Origin: Notospermus geniculatus
Taxonomy: Eukaryota > Nemertea > Pilidiophora > Heteronemertea > Lineidae
Assembly: GCA_002633025.1 (NCBI GenBank)
Contig: NMRB01000587.1
Span: 259,683-323,682, forward strand
Length of the DNA stretch: 64,000 nt
Direction of reading: 5' to 3'
Part shown: one piece after another, positions 25,801 through 40,800 of the stretch
How the letters are laid out: each line of letters starts with the position of its first letter
Position numbering within the stretch: position 1 is the first letter of the stretch
Translations under genes and position numbers: made by a program
Notes under the pieces: model-generated
The model's input: only the letters and a program-made list of their open reading frames with translations
Database searches by the model: none
Told to the model about the DNA's origin: nothing

Positions 25801-28800
25801 GTTTGTTATGCGAGGCATGTTTGGTGTTCGCGTGAAGATTGTTTGTTATGCGGGGCATGTTTGGTGTTCGCGTGAAGATTTGTAAACGCCTGATTGAAAA
25901 GATTGTGGTTCAAGAGATTTTTGTTGACAATAGAAAGAACAATCTGCAGGAATTATGCTGATTGATTTGAGGGCGAATTTCATGTTTCCAGAACACTTGG
26001 GATTATAAGGTGTCGTAATACGGAGGACACTGGCCAAGATAGGCGTGCACACAGGGTCATAACTCAGTAGCTGAGCTCAGGTCAAAATGGCCGCTGGCAA
26101 AACCAGGACCCTGTCTTTTAATGCGCTTATCTCCCCCCAACAAAAAGCGACCACCCAATATGAAATAAGGGTCGTTACTCCAGATTGAGACCCTCGTCTG
26201 TAACATGATCATAAGGGGTCTAATCATTGCTAATGGAACCCTCTGTTAACAGGATATGAAGGGGACCCCTAGACACTCGTCATGGCATATGGTGTCAAAA
26301 AGGGACAAAGAAGGGACGAAATATCTGATGACAATCTGCGAGGGTCCTTATCAGGACCTCATCACACCCTTCATTAGCTGTAACAAGACTGTTTACATTT
26401 CCTTGTCAGACAAGACAAATATTGTTGCTGCCCTTTTTGGGGTATCGGATGGTTATACCCCCAAGAGGATCAGGGGGGGTGATTGTCAAGGCACAGCAGG
26501 GGTAAAAGGGCCAGTAGACCTGGGGGCAGACATTTTCAGGGATAATTCTTGTTTGGCAACAGAAGTCTGCGTCTTTGGGTCTTGAATGTCCAACATTTGT
26601 CAGAGGAATTCGATCTCTGATTACTCAAGAACTCAAAGATAATTAGCTGTCAGTCAAAGGAGAAGCCCCACCCATCTCAGCGTGCGAGAGATTGACGTCG
26701 AGAACGAAACACTTCCCTGGCATTCCAAATCAAAGTCACATGAGAAGGACTTGACTGCCATGTTTGACAATGTAACTAGGCTTAAACACCCTTCCACGTG
26801 ACAGGTGTCAGGGCAGACGTGAAGGTAGAAAAACAAGGCGAGGATGATGGACGAGCAAGGGGACGGGGAATTGATTAAGTTTGCTTCCAAATGAATGGTA
26901 GCATACGACAGACCGGTCTACGGAGACTCCGGCGAACACAACCAATTCTAGTCACTGCTAGCAATCTGGCAAAGAAGTGATCACGGTTGTTTGGTAGGAA
27001 TCCTGAGGTGTTCGTTGGGATATCCCTCGTAGACTATCAATCACTCCTGCGCCCTTTCAAAACGTCAACACGTGGTCGCAGACGCCAGAGAGGACTTAAT
27101 TAAACTCATTACTTCACAATCTTAATCAAGTCATCAAGGACGTATTATCCAATCCCAAGTCACCAACGCAATTATCGGGTAAAGAATGACAGCATGTGTT
27201 AACGTAATGATGATCGCAAACCTCAAATAGTGAAAAAGTTATCATTTATTATAGTCTCGCACAAAAAGTCACCCCGCGGGTTCGACCACAATGACAACAA
27301 TACCAACGTTCCTTTCTAGCGAGTAGAATCTGAATAATGTTGACAATATATTTGGTCGTAAATTACCTATAGGATTAAGATTGGCGTTTTCACTCGTTCT
27401 GAAAGCCGCTGGGGGGTAGAAACCCTGACCGAATCAGGCAACACTAACTTCAGCTCATCTCGACGGACCTGAGCTAGATTGGTCTGCGCGATGTGGTCAG
27501 TTGTGCGGTGGACAGTTTACAGTTGTAATCAGCAGAATGACCTCGAGGCTGATTGGATCGAACACGGAAACAGATTTTGATGATTTTTTTGTTACGGCTG
27601 CGGAAACGTGAACAAGGTGATTACAAGAAGACTTGCGAGCAGATTTCGACCGATCTTTTTATGAAAACTTCTGATACAGCGAAGAGTGAGATGCCAGAAG
27701 CCTTCAACGATGACCTGGGGCCCTTTGGCAAGGGTAAGAGAATCAGTCCCAGCAGGGACTGCCGAATGTTTCGTCTCAACCCGACAAACAAAGACAGGAC
27801 AATAATCCCAATGATAATTTCTCCTGAACCTCGCCCATCGAGTTGCTGTCATTTCTACAGCCAACACAATTACATCCGGCCCAAGGGCATCTCATGACAG
27901 GGGACTATCAACATTATCATCTTAATCAAATAAAGGAGAGGATTGCCAGGGAGAAAGTAACATACCACAGAGGACAACCTGGGCAGTGAAAAAGTTATCA
28001 TTTATTATAGTCTCGCACAAAAAGTCACCCCGCGGGTTCGACCACAATGACAACAATACCAACGTTCCTTTCTAGCGAGCAGAATCTGAATAATGTTGAC
28101 AATATATTTGGTCGTAAATTACCTATAGGATTAAGATTGGCGTTTTCACTCGTTCTGAAAGCCGCTGGGGGGTAGAAACCCTCACCGAATCAGGCAACAC
28201 TAACTTCAGCTCATCTCAACGGACCTCAGGTCAGATTGGTCTGCGCGATGTGGTCAGTTGTGCGGTGGACAGTTTACAGTTGTAATCAGCATCATGACCT
28301 CGAGGCTGATTGGATCAAACACAGAAACAGATTTTGATGAAATTTTTTGTTGCGGCTGCGGAAATGTGAACAAGGTGATTACAAGAAGACTTGGGAGCAG
28401 ATTTTGACCGATCTTTTTATGAAAAGTTCTGATATCGCAAAGGGTGAGATGCCAGAAGCCTTCAACGATGACCTGGGGCCCTTTGACAAGGGTAAGAGAA
28501 TTAGTCCCAGCAGGGACTGCCGAATGTTTCATCCCAACCCGACAAACAAAGACAGGACAATAATCCCAATATTATTTCTCCTGAACCTCACCCATCAAGT
28601 TGCTGTCATTTCTCCAGCCAACACAATTACATCCGGCCCAAGGGCATCTCATGACAGGGGACTATCAACATTATCATCTTAATCAAATAAAGGAGAGGAT
28701 TGCCAGGGAGAAAGTAACATACCACAGAGCACAACCTGGGCAGACCTTGGCCAGAGGCAACCCCCTTCTGTTTTGTTCTCAGAGGGCAACAGCAGGGATC

Positions 28801-31800
28801 CAAAAGTTGATTTTTGTCGCTGTTGGCTACAACTTTCCTATTTGGTTAGAAATGGTTCACTTTGGCACAGGTCAATTAAGTTCCGAGCACGGACCCTGGA
28901 CGATGTAGCACGGACTCTGGACGATGCAGCACGGACCCTGGATGATGTAGCACAGACCCTGGGTGATGTAGCATGGAGCCCGGGTGATGTAGTACAGACC
29001 CTGGGTGATGTAGCATGGACCCTGGATGATGTGGCATGGACCCTGGGTAACGAAACACAGACCTAGGGCAATGTAGCACAGAGCCTGGGTGATGTAGCAC
29101 ACATCCTGGATGATGTAGCACAGACCCTGGGTGATGTAGCACAAACCCAGGATGGTGTGGCATGGCCTGGGTGATTTAACATGAACCCTGGGTAATGTAG
29201 CACAGACCCAGGGCAATGTAGCACGGAGCCTGGGTGATGTAGCACAGAGCCTGGGTGATGTAGCCCGGAGCTTTGGCGATTTAGCACGCATCCTGGGTGT
29301 TGTAGCACGGACCCCCGAGGTGATGTAGCATGCATCATGTGTGATGTAGCATGGACCCTGGGCAATGTAGCACAGACCCTGTGTTTACAGCTGACGAAGT
29401 GGACTACACTGAAAGAAGGAAGGCAGTGGAAAAACTTCAAGCAGCTTGCCCCAGCCGTCTGTCTGATTCGGTATCTAAACATGTCCGGTTGAGCCGTACC
29501 ATAAAGAAATCAAACCATGGGTCGTATGTTAGAACCATATGACACCATATACAAGCGAGATTACAGGTCACACGGCCCGAGGCCCACCCAAACTGGCCCG
29601 TGTCCCATGGGCCTAATCCATATCAGTCGCTGAGACTCGATTATAGGTTGTGTGACAACATGACAGTTGGTACCTTCGGGCAATACCTGACAAATATACA
29701 CCACGCACCTCATCATCATATCTCTGAAACAATCTCTGAGGCCAATTACCTCAAACATGCTGTATTTAATAGCTATTTTTCAGAGAAATACCCAAAAAAC
29801 AAATCAGTTACTTGATTGTGATATGTCACGTACTCGCTGCTGCAGCGCGATGGAACTGGCTGGGAATTGAATGCATGACATTGGGATGAGTGGAGCAGAG
29901 CTTTACACTGCACCAATCTGGCAATATTTGCTCACAGCTCTAATGTCAATAATGAGTTAAGAAGTAAATGTAGGAGGAAACTTGCATACCCAGAATGGTC
30001 TCACTACACTCGAAAGTGAATCATCCAATCATGTCCCATGAGGTGAGGCCATGAAGACGCCAACGCAGACATGACAGGCGACAATGTTTTCAATTCACCA
30101 CGTGACAACCCCTCATTTCATTCCAGACATTATCTCCTTGTTTCGTCTCAATTAGAATGAACTTAGAAATTCACCTCTTTGTCTTCGTCAAGCACAAAAT
30201 CACCAGTTAGCTTGACAGTGATGGCCAACTGACAAAATAGTGGGCTAGGGCTCCTCCCAAACATGGTTTAACACAACCAGGACCCTCCGACGACATGACA
30301 CGGTAAAGTTAACAATGCCCGCCGTGCCCTGAGGACCTCGCAAAGCCGTCCACCCCTTCCCGTCCCAGGGGTAGGATTCATATCACCGCCACCACGAACA
30401 GATGATTGTACACCTCTCCCAGCCACGCCATACCCGAGAGCAAGAAGGCGAGATTCGGAGCTAATTACTTCGAACACGATTCCATTAGTTCCACAAAGAT
30501 GACAGCGCTGTTAAAATGGAATTTCAACACCCCTGGTGAGACGGGCAGATGAGCAAAGATATTCAAGGCAAAATTATAGTCAAATACTCTACTTTTTGAC
30601 TGAGCCCTAGAGGGACATTTATAGAAACAAACTTTGACCCTTTTACAATTTTGGTGCCCTTTCCCTCGTTTGAAGCTCACTCAGGATAGACTGGGGCAAC
30701 AAATCTCTACGTAGTTTTCAAAATGGTCCGTGTCTGCACTACCACAGATACAGGGATTTTGGGGGGTGGGAGTGGGGAGATAGTATGACAGCAATATTGT
30801 CAAGAATTCCTGTGTTTTGGGAGGCGCCTTAGTTTTCTCAGGCAAGTTGGCTCTCTTTCATACAGAAAACTTTGGACGGTCATTTGCATCTTTGGTCTTC
30901 GTGTTATAAGTCGTAAAGAAGCCCAAAATTGCCCATTGAGAGCTAACTTGAGTGAGAAAACTCTCACACGGAGTGGCGCCTACAGTTTTCAAAATCTCTC
31001 TCAATATACGATAACTCACCGCCGCCAATGCGCCGACTGAATGTTGCCGTATCAGTGATTGCTCCTTCAAGATCATCGCCGGTGGCGTATGAGTTAATTA
31101 TGACATCATTCAAGTGACGCCTCGGGTCATCGGTGAACAATCCAACAAGATTGATGACTCTATGTCCTATTGTTAGGATTATTGTGATACGACAGAGAGC
31201 AGCCAACACATCAAAACTCCACGACAATCAAGTCGTTTATGAATCTATGATTGCAGTTGTCATCTGACTCTCTCTGTATATGAGTATATTTACTTTATGG
31301 GTTATTTTCAGGTGGGGACAAAAGTAGCAGGGTTCCAGAGCTGTAGCAGCGGGCATAGATCTCCAACTTGCTGCTTTTGAGACCGCTTTTGAGACCCCTG
31401 GTGAATATTCACAAGCACAAATGGCATGACAACAACCTTTAAGACCAGTGTCAGCCATGAACACCGTCTTCAGCGATGGTTCTAACGCCAGTGGCACACC
31501 AGGCGATATCGCAAGCGATCTGATCGCCATTGAGCAAAATCGGCTGTTGATGCCAGGTGTGCGTGGACAGCAATGTGGAATCCTCTCGCCAGCGATCTTC
31601 GCCCATTAACAAAATAACAAAGCCTGTATCGCCTAGTCTGCGATGGCTGGCGAGAAGATCGGTGGCGAGGAGATCCCTTGCGATATCGCCTGGCGTGCTG
31701 CTGGCTAATCACACAGTCGCAAATATGAGGACAACATGGCATTCTGTCAGGGGAAGATGCAAATTTACCGATGCCTTTTTGGTGACACATTCAACTCCAG

Positions 31801-34800
31801 CAATTACAACACAACAAAAGTTAAGTGACAAGATTTGATTCAAGAAATTTACATATGTCACCTTGGTTTGGAAATGTTTACAAAGTTTCCAAGCAGAGAA
31901 AGAAAAAGACAGGTCTGCTGACGCGATTGTTAAATCTGTGATTTACAGATGAGACTGAAAACTTGCCAATAATCGGATTTCACATCTGCTCGGAGGTTCG
32001 ACTCGTCAGATCACAACTGTCGACGTTTGAATGATTAGGCTTGTTTACAGTTTGTGGTAACGAGTCGGATGGGTGGAGGGTGCCGGATCGACGCACAAAA
32101 TGATGATGGATGACCCGCACCCCGCGGCGTTTTCACGTCACCGTCACAGTGATATGTGTAGTTTTCTCGAAAGGCGCGAACGCACCTGACAATTTGCTAC
32201 TTGAACATTCAGCCTGCGGGGCAGATTAAATGCAATGGTGTCACCGGCATGTCTTAACAACTTTTGTCTTTGAGGGCCAATTAAACAGATAAAAGGTTAC
32301 ATTGAGAGGAACCGAGATCATTTTCTAGTTAATCTGAGAAGATACTGAAAAAAGATAGCAATTTTCTCCTGATATTATCAGGAGAAAATTGCTATCTTTT
32401 TTTCAAGTTGGCTGTTGGAAACTGTCCACCAAAGTTGGATCACAGCAGACACAGGAAACGCAATGCCCGACTTTTTTTGCTGACAATGAAATATGATTGG
32501 CGATCGGCGAATACACAACTGTGCCAATATTGGACAATGTAGAAGGAAACCAGTCTAACGGGACTTGACCAAAATGTGGTGTACTATAGGCCTGCCTTCT
32601 GGGAATCCCGGGGGAGACTCGTTGATTTTAGGATGGAATAGGCCTAAATACTCCTTTTCCCTTCAAACTGCATGAACGGTACACATAACCGACAAAATCC
32701 TGAGTTCCTTAGGTCACTGTGAACCCTCCTTTCTGATAGTTCACACAAACCACTGACCTGTTAACGCATCAGCCACAAAAAGGGTTTAAACTTGCAAATG
32801 AGACTGTCGCCGGTAAGGGGCGTGGGTCTTCCCACAAACTGCACCTCGGAAGGGTCCAGCGGGCCATAAGTCATCCCTTTATCCGGTATCATAAGATTGG
32901 GTGCCCTGTTACAGAGTTTTTATGGAAACAAATCAAACCAATACTGAATACCCCTCAACAAAAGGAGGGCATTTGTGCCCTTGAAGGGTGCCCTCAGGGT
33001 CGTGGGTGCATCGCCTCAAGCTTTGTTACAAGTCAGAAGACGGATTCGATACCCTACGGCTGACCTTGACTTCATAATGTTCATTAACTAATCTGTCATA
33101 AACGTGAAAACGTGAATGATTTTGATGAATGTAGGTTTACATTATGACATCTGGCCCGACGTGTTCTCTATGAAGCCATCGTTGACTTCAGAAGTTAATG
33201 CAGCATTCACTGCATTAGGAAACAAACTGATTGTATCCTAATGTTAACAAGGGTAATGACTTCAGTGACCTTTCTCACCAAATCAGGCGACGGTGGAGGT
33301 GCTAAGGGATGGATATTCTGAATTATTTGTGAAGTCTTTTTATGAAATCGGCATACAACGTCAACGACCAAGTTGGAGGTAAGATGATCAGAAAGCCTGG
33401 TTCTTTGCCCATTCTGGCAGATATTGGTTCCCTTCTTCAAAAGTTTGGTGCATTTCCCTGCTTTACAGATAGTCGTCATAGAATTACACTAACGTAGTAA
33501 CCAAAACAAGTTCGGCCCATGCCAAAATCAGGGATGGAATGGAGCTAGCAGAGTACATCCTCCCACAGCAGGGTTTTTTACTCGCTCCTCGTCATTCCTC
33601 TGACATAAACTGTGTGCGAGTGTATGAAGAGGAGTGAGACCGAAGCCCTGTTTTGGGAGGATGGCAAGAATACCTCTCGCCAAAGTGCTGCACCTGTACA
33701 AATCGGGTGAACAAATTTCAACAATCTTTCATACCCAATGGTAATTTAGCCAGTGGTTTTTCAACGGGCAAGTTTATGATTTCCCTCTACAGGGCCATGA
33801 ATCAGCTTTCTACCCCACCAGGGCCATCGATTACACCGAGAACTCGACAAGATCTGTCGCCACCTTATCAAAACAACCTACGGCAGAACACTATCGCGGT
33901 GAATATTATGTCCATTTCAACAATTTCACCGGTGTCGTGACATCATTACTGAGATACTCGGCACTCACGATAAGGATTGCTCGAGGTGGGGACACCAGTC
34001 AATACACCTGTTTTCACATCTGCATATTATACCGCGTCACCTCCTGCTTCAAGTGTGGATGTGGATGTTCCAGGGATTGAGGCCCCCCACACTGACTGGT
34101 GGCTGTTCTTGTAGTTGACCCTACCCAACTTTATCTTATGTCGCGACACAAAGAAGTATGGACTAAACATTCCAGTGACTGAGGTCATCCCTACTGATTG
34201 GTGGGTGTNNNNNNNNNNNNNNNNNNNNNNNNNNNNNNNNNNNNNNNNNNNNNNNNNNNNNNNNNNNNNNNNNNNNNNNNNNNNNNNNNNNNNNNNNNNN
34301 NNNNNNNNNNNNNNNNNNNNNNNNCCAGCGGGCCATAAGTTATCCCTTTGTTGGGTATCATAAGATTGGGTGCCCTGTTACACTGTTTTTATGGAAACAA
34401 ATCAAACCAATACTGAATACCCCTCGACAAAAGGAGGGTATTTCTGCCCTTGAAGGGTGCCCTCAGGGTCGTGGGTCTATCGCCTCAAGCTTTGTTACAA
34501 GTCAGAAGATGGATTTGATACCCTACGGCTGACCTTGACTTCATAATGTTCATTAACTAATCTGTCATAAACGTGAAAACGTGAATGATTTTGATGAATG
34601 TAGGTTTACATTATGACATCTGGCCCCACGTGTTCTCTATGAAGCCATCGTCGACTTCAGAGGTTAATGCAGCATTCACTGCATTAAGAAATAAACTGAT
34701 TGTATCCTAATGTTAACAAGGGTAATGACTTCAGTGACCTTTCTCACCAAATAAGGCGACGGCGGAGGTGTAAGGAATGGATATTCTGAATTATTTGTGA

Positions 34801-37800
34801 AAGGTCTTTTTATGAAATCGGCATACACGAACCAAGCTAGGGTTAAGATGATCAGAAACCCTGGTCCTCTGCCCATTCTGGCAGATATTGGTTCCCTTCT
34901 TCAAAAGTTTGGTGCATTTCCCACTTCACAGATAGTCGTCATAAAATTACACTAACGTAGTAACCAAAACAAGTTTGGTCCATGCCAAAATCAGGGACGG
35001 AATGGGGTTAGGGAGAGTAGGGCCTACATCTAGCCAAAGCGCTTCACCTGAAAATCGGGTGAACAAATTTTCAACAACCATTCGAAGCCAATGGTAATTT
35101 GGCAAGTGGATATTTCTGACTTCCTCCTATAAAAGACAAGTTTATGATTTACCTTTGCGGGGCTATGAATCAGCTTCCTACCCCGCCAGGGCCATCGATT
35201 ACACCGCGAACTCGACAAGATCTGTCGCCACCTTATCAAAACAACCTACGGCAGAACACTATCGCGGTGAATATTATGTCCATTTCAACAATTTCACCGG
35301 TGTCGTGACATCATTACTGAGATACTCGGCACTCACGATAAGGATGGCTCGAGGTGGGGACACCAGTCAATACACCTGTTTTCACATCTGCATATTATAC
35401 CGCGTCACCTCCTGCTCGAAGTGTGGACGGGGATGTTCCAGTGATTGAGGCCACCCCCCCCACTGACTGGTGGCTGTTCTTGCAGTTGACCCTACCCAAC
35501 TTCATCTTACATGTATGTCACACGCTAACACAACGAATAGAAGTATGGACAAAACATTCCAGTGACTGAGGCCACCCCTACTGATTGGTGGCTGTTGTTA
35601 TGTTATTGAGGCTACCCCCACCCTATCTTACATCACTCATTATGTAGAAACACGAGAACCAGAGTGGACAACTTGGGACGTTCTAGTAACTGAGGCCACC
35701 CCTCCTGATGGATGGCTATTCTAAATGTTGAGGCCACCCCTTTATTTGTGTAGGAAATGGTGGGGCAGATGTACTGTATGAACCACTCACTTTATACTTC
35801 ATGCCACCAGGATGCAGTATGTACAGTACATGTACATTGAACCCATAAATGTATCGTAAATTATGTTAAATGACTACTTACCCCCTGTTCCATTGGGAAG
35901 GATATGAAAAGAAGAAAAGGGAAAAATTAGTGAATTAATGAAACAACATTTCGACTACTGGACATCATGTCATGATGTTGGCCTATACAACTAGACACAA
36001 TGACCAAAACTGCCATCTAGTGGTGAAAGACAGTACTACTTGTGATCAGTGGGATCAAGGTAAACTGAAGTAAGAACTCTCTTGAATCACCGAGTACACT
36101 GGGAGTGTAGANAAGGATTCCGGCAATCGGCAGCATTTTTGGTGGTTCTCTTCGATATTTCTGCAGGGGAGCCCTTAATTACACTGTGAACGGGTCTGGT
36201 AACAGTTGAGGAACGGAAAAATCACTGGTTTCCCCGCTGGTTTCCCAAAGGTTGAGCGAAGAATGGGGTGAATTCGCGATCGACCGGCCACGTGCTTCGC
36301 CATTTTTGTCCATTCGGAGACCCAACCTGGGCGAATTTTTCTGTAAATCTCACCCGATTTTCATGATGGTAACGATTTTCAGGAGCGCCAGGTGATTATC
36401 TTGAAGACTAACACACTTATAAACACAAAGCTGGGCGAAAAGCCCAAAGAAAACGGCAAAATGTGCGACCCACCGGCAAATCCTTCGTTGAAAGCCATTA
36501 AAACATCGACTTCCGGCTTGGTCCAAAGAAAACGGCAAAATGCGCATGCGCGAATTATCCATGGCAATGACCTAATTACGAAGTTTGATCTCATCTATAC
36601 AACAAGAACCAATGACCAAAACTGCCATCTAGTGGTGAAAGACAGTACTACTTGTGATCAGTGGGATCAAGGTAAACTGAAGTAAGAACTCTCTTGTATT
36701 ACCAAGTACGCTGGGAGTGTAGAGTATAGCTATTACTTCTATTAATGATACCCCCACTGGTTTTTAGAGCAGATACTGCCCCTCATCAAGGCAGGCACGA
36801 CATGGCCGATGACACACTTTATTCACGTGATGTTCTGGTTCAGAGACCAAGCGTATAACGGAGGGCGTATTTTCTCCAATCAGTTGTAAACGTCCTAACC
36901 TTATGGAAAATGCAATCCGACTTTATGACCATTGTAAATTAGGTGTTAAATGAAGTGGAACTTTACAACATGTTCGGCATGATAACCAGCCAACGAAGTC
37001 TTTTTTCTTCAACCAAACGACATGATCATAATCACAAATCGTATGATTAACGATGCTATATATGACTTTATCGTCAATATCGTGACATGTTTTGGGGTCT
37101 TCGATTCAAACGGTCACAAAGCCGGCCTACAAAGTTGTCATGGTGGACAAACAGGCATGAATGATGATATTATAGCCGTACGAACCCAGCTCAGGTGGAC
37201 ATGAATGGAAAGACTGGCCTTGGAAAGATAAGTTAAAGTCAAAACCATTCAAACGGAATGAAACGCGGATGTTATGTTGGACGATTTTCTTGTTCTGGTC
37301 ACGAAGATGTTTTGTCGAGAATTCCTGTCATCGATGTTAGAATTTGTAAAAGACGTTTGTAAATATGTCTTCTCTGACCCTAGGCTCGTGTTTGGCACCA
37401 AGAATGAAAGAAGTGGATTGGAAATGTGTCACATATAGGTTCCTCCTGACCTACAAGAATACACTCAGGTAATCCTTTGATCAGTTGACGTACATTGACT
37501 CAATTCCTTGCTGTGTTTCCGCCAGAGGGTACTAAGGGTACGATGCTAGTACCCTCAAGGGAACAGAAAAGGGCCATTTTCTTTAATTTCATTGAGCTTT
37601 TGTTGATTTTGAAGAAATTAGTACCCTCAAAAAAATTTCTGGCAGAGACCCTGCCTTGGGCTAACTGGAGTGGCGCAGTGGAAACACTGAGCACCGTCAC
37701 CTCTGGAGATCCGGGTTCGATTCCCAGTCGGACCTGCTCTTCATGTGATAGAGAGGGTGACTCTCTTTGAATGCCGGCCACTCTGGTTTCCTCCCGCGGT

Positions 37801-40800
37801 ACATTAAATTTTCCGGATGATGTCTACAGAGCTAATAATGCCATTGAGTATTCAATCATCTCTCGATTCAATATCTTTTAATTTCATCCTTTTTTGGCAA
37901 GCAGACTGCATGCAGGGCTTCCGCCAGAAAAAAAATGAGGGTACGGACCAAAAAAAATGTTTGGAAAAAAAAAATTTTGAAAAAAAAAATTTTTTGAAAA
38001 AAAACTTTTTTGAAAAAAATGTTTTTTTGATTTTTAAAAAGGTTTTAAACAATGTTTGGTGCCATTTTAGGCGTATTTTGAAGCATAAAATCCCCGCGCC
38101 GGTCATGCCGGTTGTTTGGTTTCATCCGGCATGTCATGGAAAAATGGTTACGCAACGTTTTTGAGGGTATGGATCCGTACCCTGGTAAAATTTAAGGGTA
38201 CGGAATTTTACCCATTTTACCCTCTGGCAGAAACCCTGGCATGTCAGGGAATAATGACAAAGTCACTATCAGAAGTGAGCGCTAATGATAAGTCCACCAT
38301 AAAAATATTTATGTTACAACTTTATATTTTGTTTGACACCTGTACACAGTAAAATGAAAGTGTCAACTGGATTTTTATTCGTTTTTCTGATCACTTTATC
38401 ACTTTATGACACATGAAATTGCCAGGTTGTTAACTATCAATGAGAAAATCTGTCCAGATTGTTCAAGTCATGTTCAGAACATACATGTACCCGGTAGAAA
38501 TGACAAGTTGGATGGCAGAGATATTACTTTGGTAATTCTTGGTGCTTATCAAACGCTAAATGCTTATGGCCTCCATAAATTGGCCATCAGTAAAATACAT
38601 GTATCACATATCACAGCATAAAATTACCGCTATCTGGTGATTCTGTCTACAGAGCAGTTAATAATTTCTTGACCTCAAGTTTCCTCCAAAACTCCAGTTA
38701 CTTCCTACAATCAAAAATTCATAAGCTTATGAATTTTTGCTACAATTCATAATATCACACGGTATTATTTGATGACTATAGCTAATGTGTACCTGGCCTA
38801 ATATTCATATCGGCAAAAATTCATAAGCTTGCCTTATAAATTTTTGGTTACCAAAAATTCATTTTTCGCTCGCCTTATAAATTTTTGATATCGGCAATAA
38901 GGAACGGCCAATAGAAAGGCATGATTGAGAGTTCTCTAGCATGTCTGAAGGTCAAGGTGACAATCCTTATGACATAATCAGCACCGACATCTCATAAATC
39001 AATCTTGATAATCCTTTAATCAGGATGTAAACGAGCGATTGATTCAAGTTGATGTCAATAGGAGGACATTAGATTTAGTCCAAGCATCGATGGACTTGGG
39101 TCCACTCATCAACATTACACACAATGGTAACATTGATTAAGTCAAAACTGCCAAATAACAAGAGGTAATTTTGTGCGGATCTGTCGGGACAAGTTGCAGA
39201 ATACGGCTGCAGCAAATTGAATGGTGAACAGCCATTTTGTTGGCCACCAGGTGGCGCTGACTGCCGGCATGATGCTTGCATCAACTCGCAGACAACTGCA
39301 ATGTTCCAATGGGGTGGAGTTATTCATGCAGGAGATGTTTCACGATGAATTCTAATATCCCAGTATTGTGTGTAAAGATCAGAAAGCCAATGTTGTGAAG
39401 ACAGGAGGAAACCGGATTTCCAGGTGCATGTAGTCGAATGACGGCCAAATTGACACCAGCCATAGATTCTACATGTCTACAATATCAAACAGAGCCTCCG
39501 TATCAAGATGCTTATAGAGTTGATCAAATGGCACTAACTCTATCGGATTCCTGTTTCATCAGCCCTCATCACTATTCTCTCATTCACCGAGCTATAAATC
39601 ACGGCCTATCTCTTGTTCCAAGTCAAAGGGGGCAATAAACGTACATATGTCCATTGCCACGAAACACCATGTTCTCTAGTTATCTGATCGCCCGTCGAGT
39701 AATGACGGACACTCGGGCGAATATTGCGCTGTTGTCGATGGTGTTTGCGGAAGACGAATGACAGCTTAAAGTGCAGGAAGTTTGCAACTTCGACCGGTGA
39801 AAGTCAGCTCTTAAAGGGAATTGGTCATTGTATTCAATATGCCTTTAAACCCGTGAACATAGTGACTTAAAGGGAACCTCTCATTGCATTCAACGGGCCT
39901 TTCTGAAAATGACCTCTTAAAGGGAATCTTTCATTTCAGTGGTCCTTCTTCAACCTGTGAAAGTGACCACTTAAAGGTACCAAACATTGTTTTCAATGAG
40001 GAACCCGCACACTAACGTCACAACGTGGCGCTGCGAGCGATGTGACCGAAATCTCTTTTTTCTAACGTTATTTCCATTTATTTCTGGCGTGAAAATAAAC
40101 CATTTGTGTTGGTCGCATGGCAGTAAAACTTACATCATCGTGTAGCAGATGAAATTTTCTTTTAAACTCATTCCTTTTTTTCATAAAATTAAGAGATCCG
40201 ATAGCGATAAGGACAACGTCATTTGTGTCATTCTTCCTGTAGAGAAATGTACGGTACAGGAAATTTTTTCATGACGCAACGTCAACACCGAAAACAACGT
40301 CAATGACGTCGTTTCGGTACAATCGCTCGCAGCGCCGACCTGTCGCGATAAACCGCAGGGCGGGTTCCTCATTGGCTTTCAACCATTGAACAAGGGGCAA
40401 ACTTATGAAAGATGTTTTTAGAACAGGATCAAACTGGGCTTTGAAAGAAATCTCACTAACTCAAAAAAGAATGGCACGGAGTTTGAACACAGTTACTCTG
40501 ACAGGTCAGGAAAGGTTGGACACTATTGCAAACAGACGAAAACGAACAGAAAAGAGTTGTATTTTGATTGTAAACAAAGTGAGACACGATTGATTGATGT
40601 TGAATCTCATCGAATCAAAGCTGTGATGAATTTTAACACGGAGTAAATTGGTCGACTTGTAAACCATCTGAACATCACACCTCCCCCCGCGGTACATCCC
40701 CGCCATGACAGTCAGAAAACACTTCACGTCATGTTTCTTAATTATTTTTCGGCATCGCAAATTGAGATATTACAAAGTGACGCTATCCTCTTGAGAATGG

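Noticed and set aside
15290-29385. CRISPR arrays at the tandem repeats
   Set aside because: The repeats are head to tail without unique spacers, and the DNA is clearly eukaryotic.
37663-37740. tRNA gene
   Set aside because: A and B boxes are present, but the sequence does not fold into a full cloverleaf by eye and recurs in many diverged copies with a shared tail, so it is a SINE.
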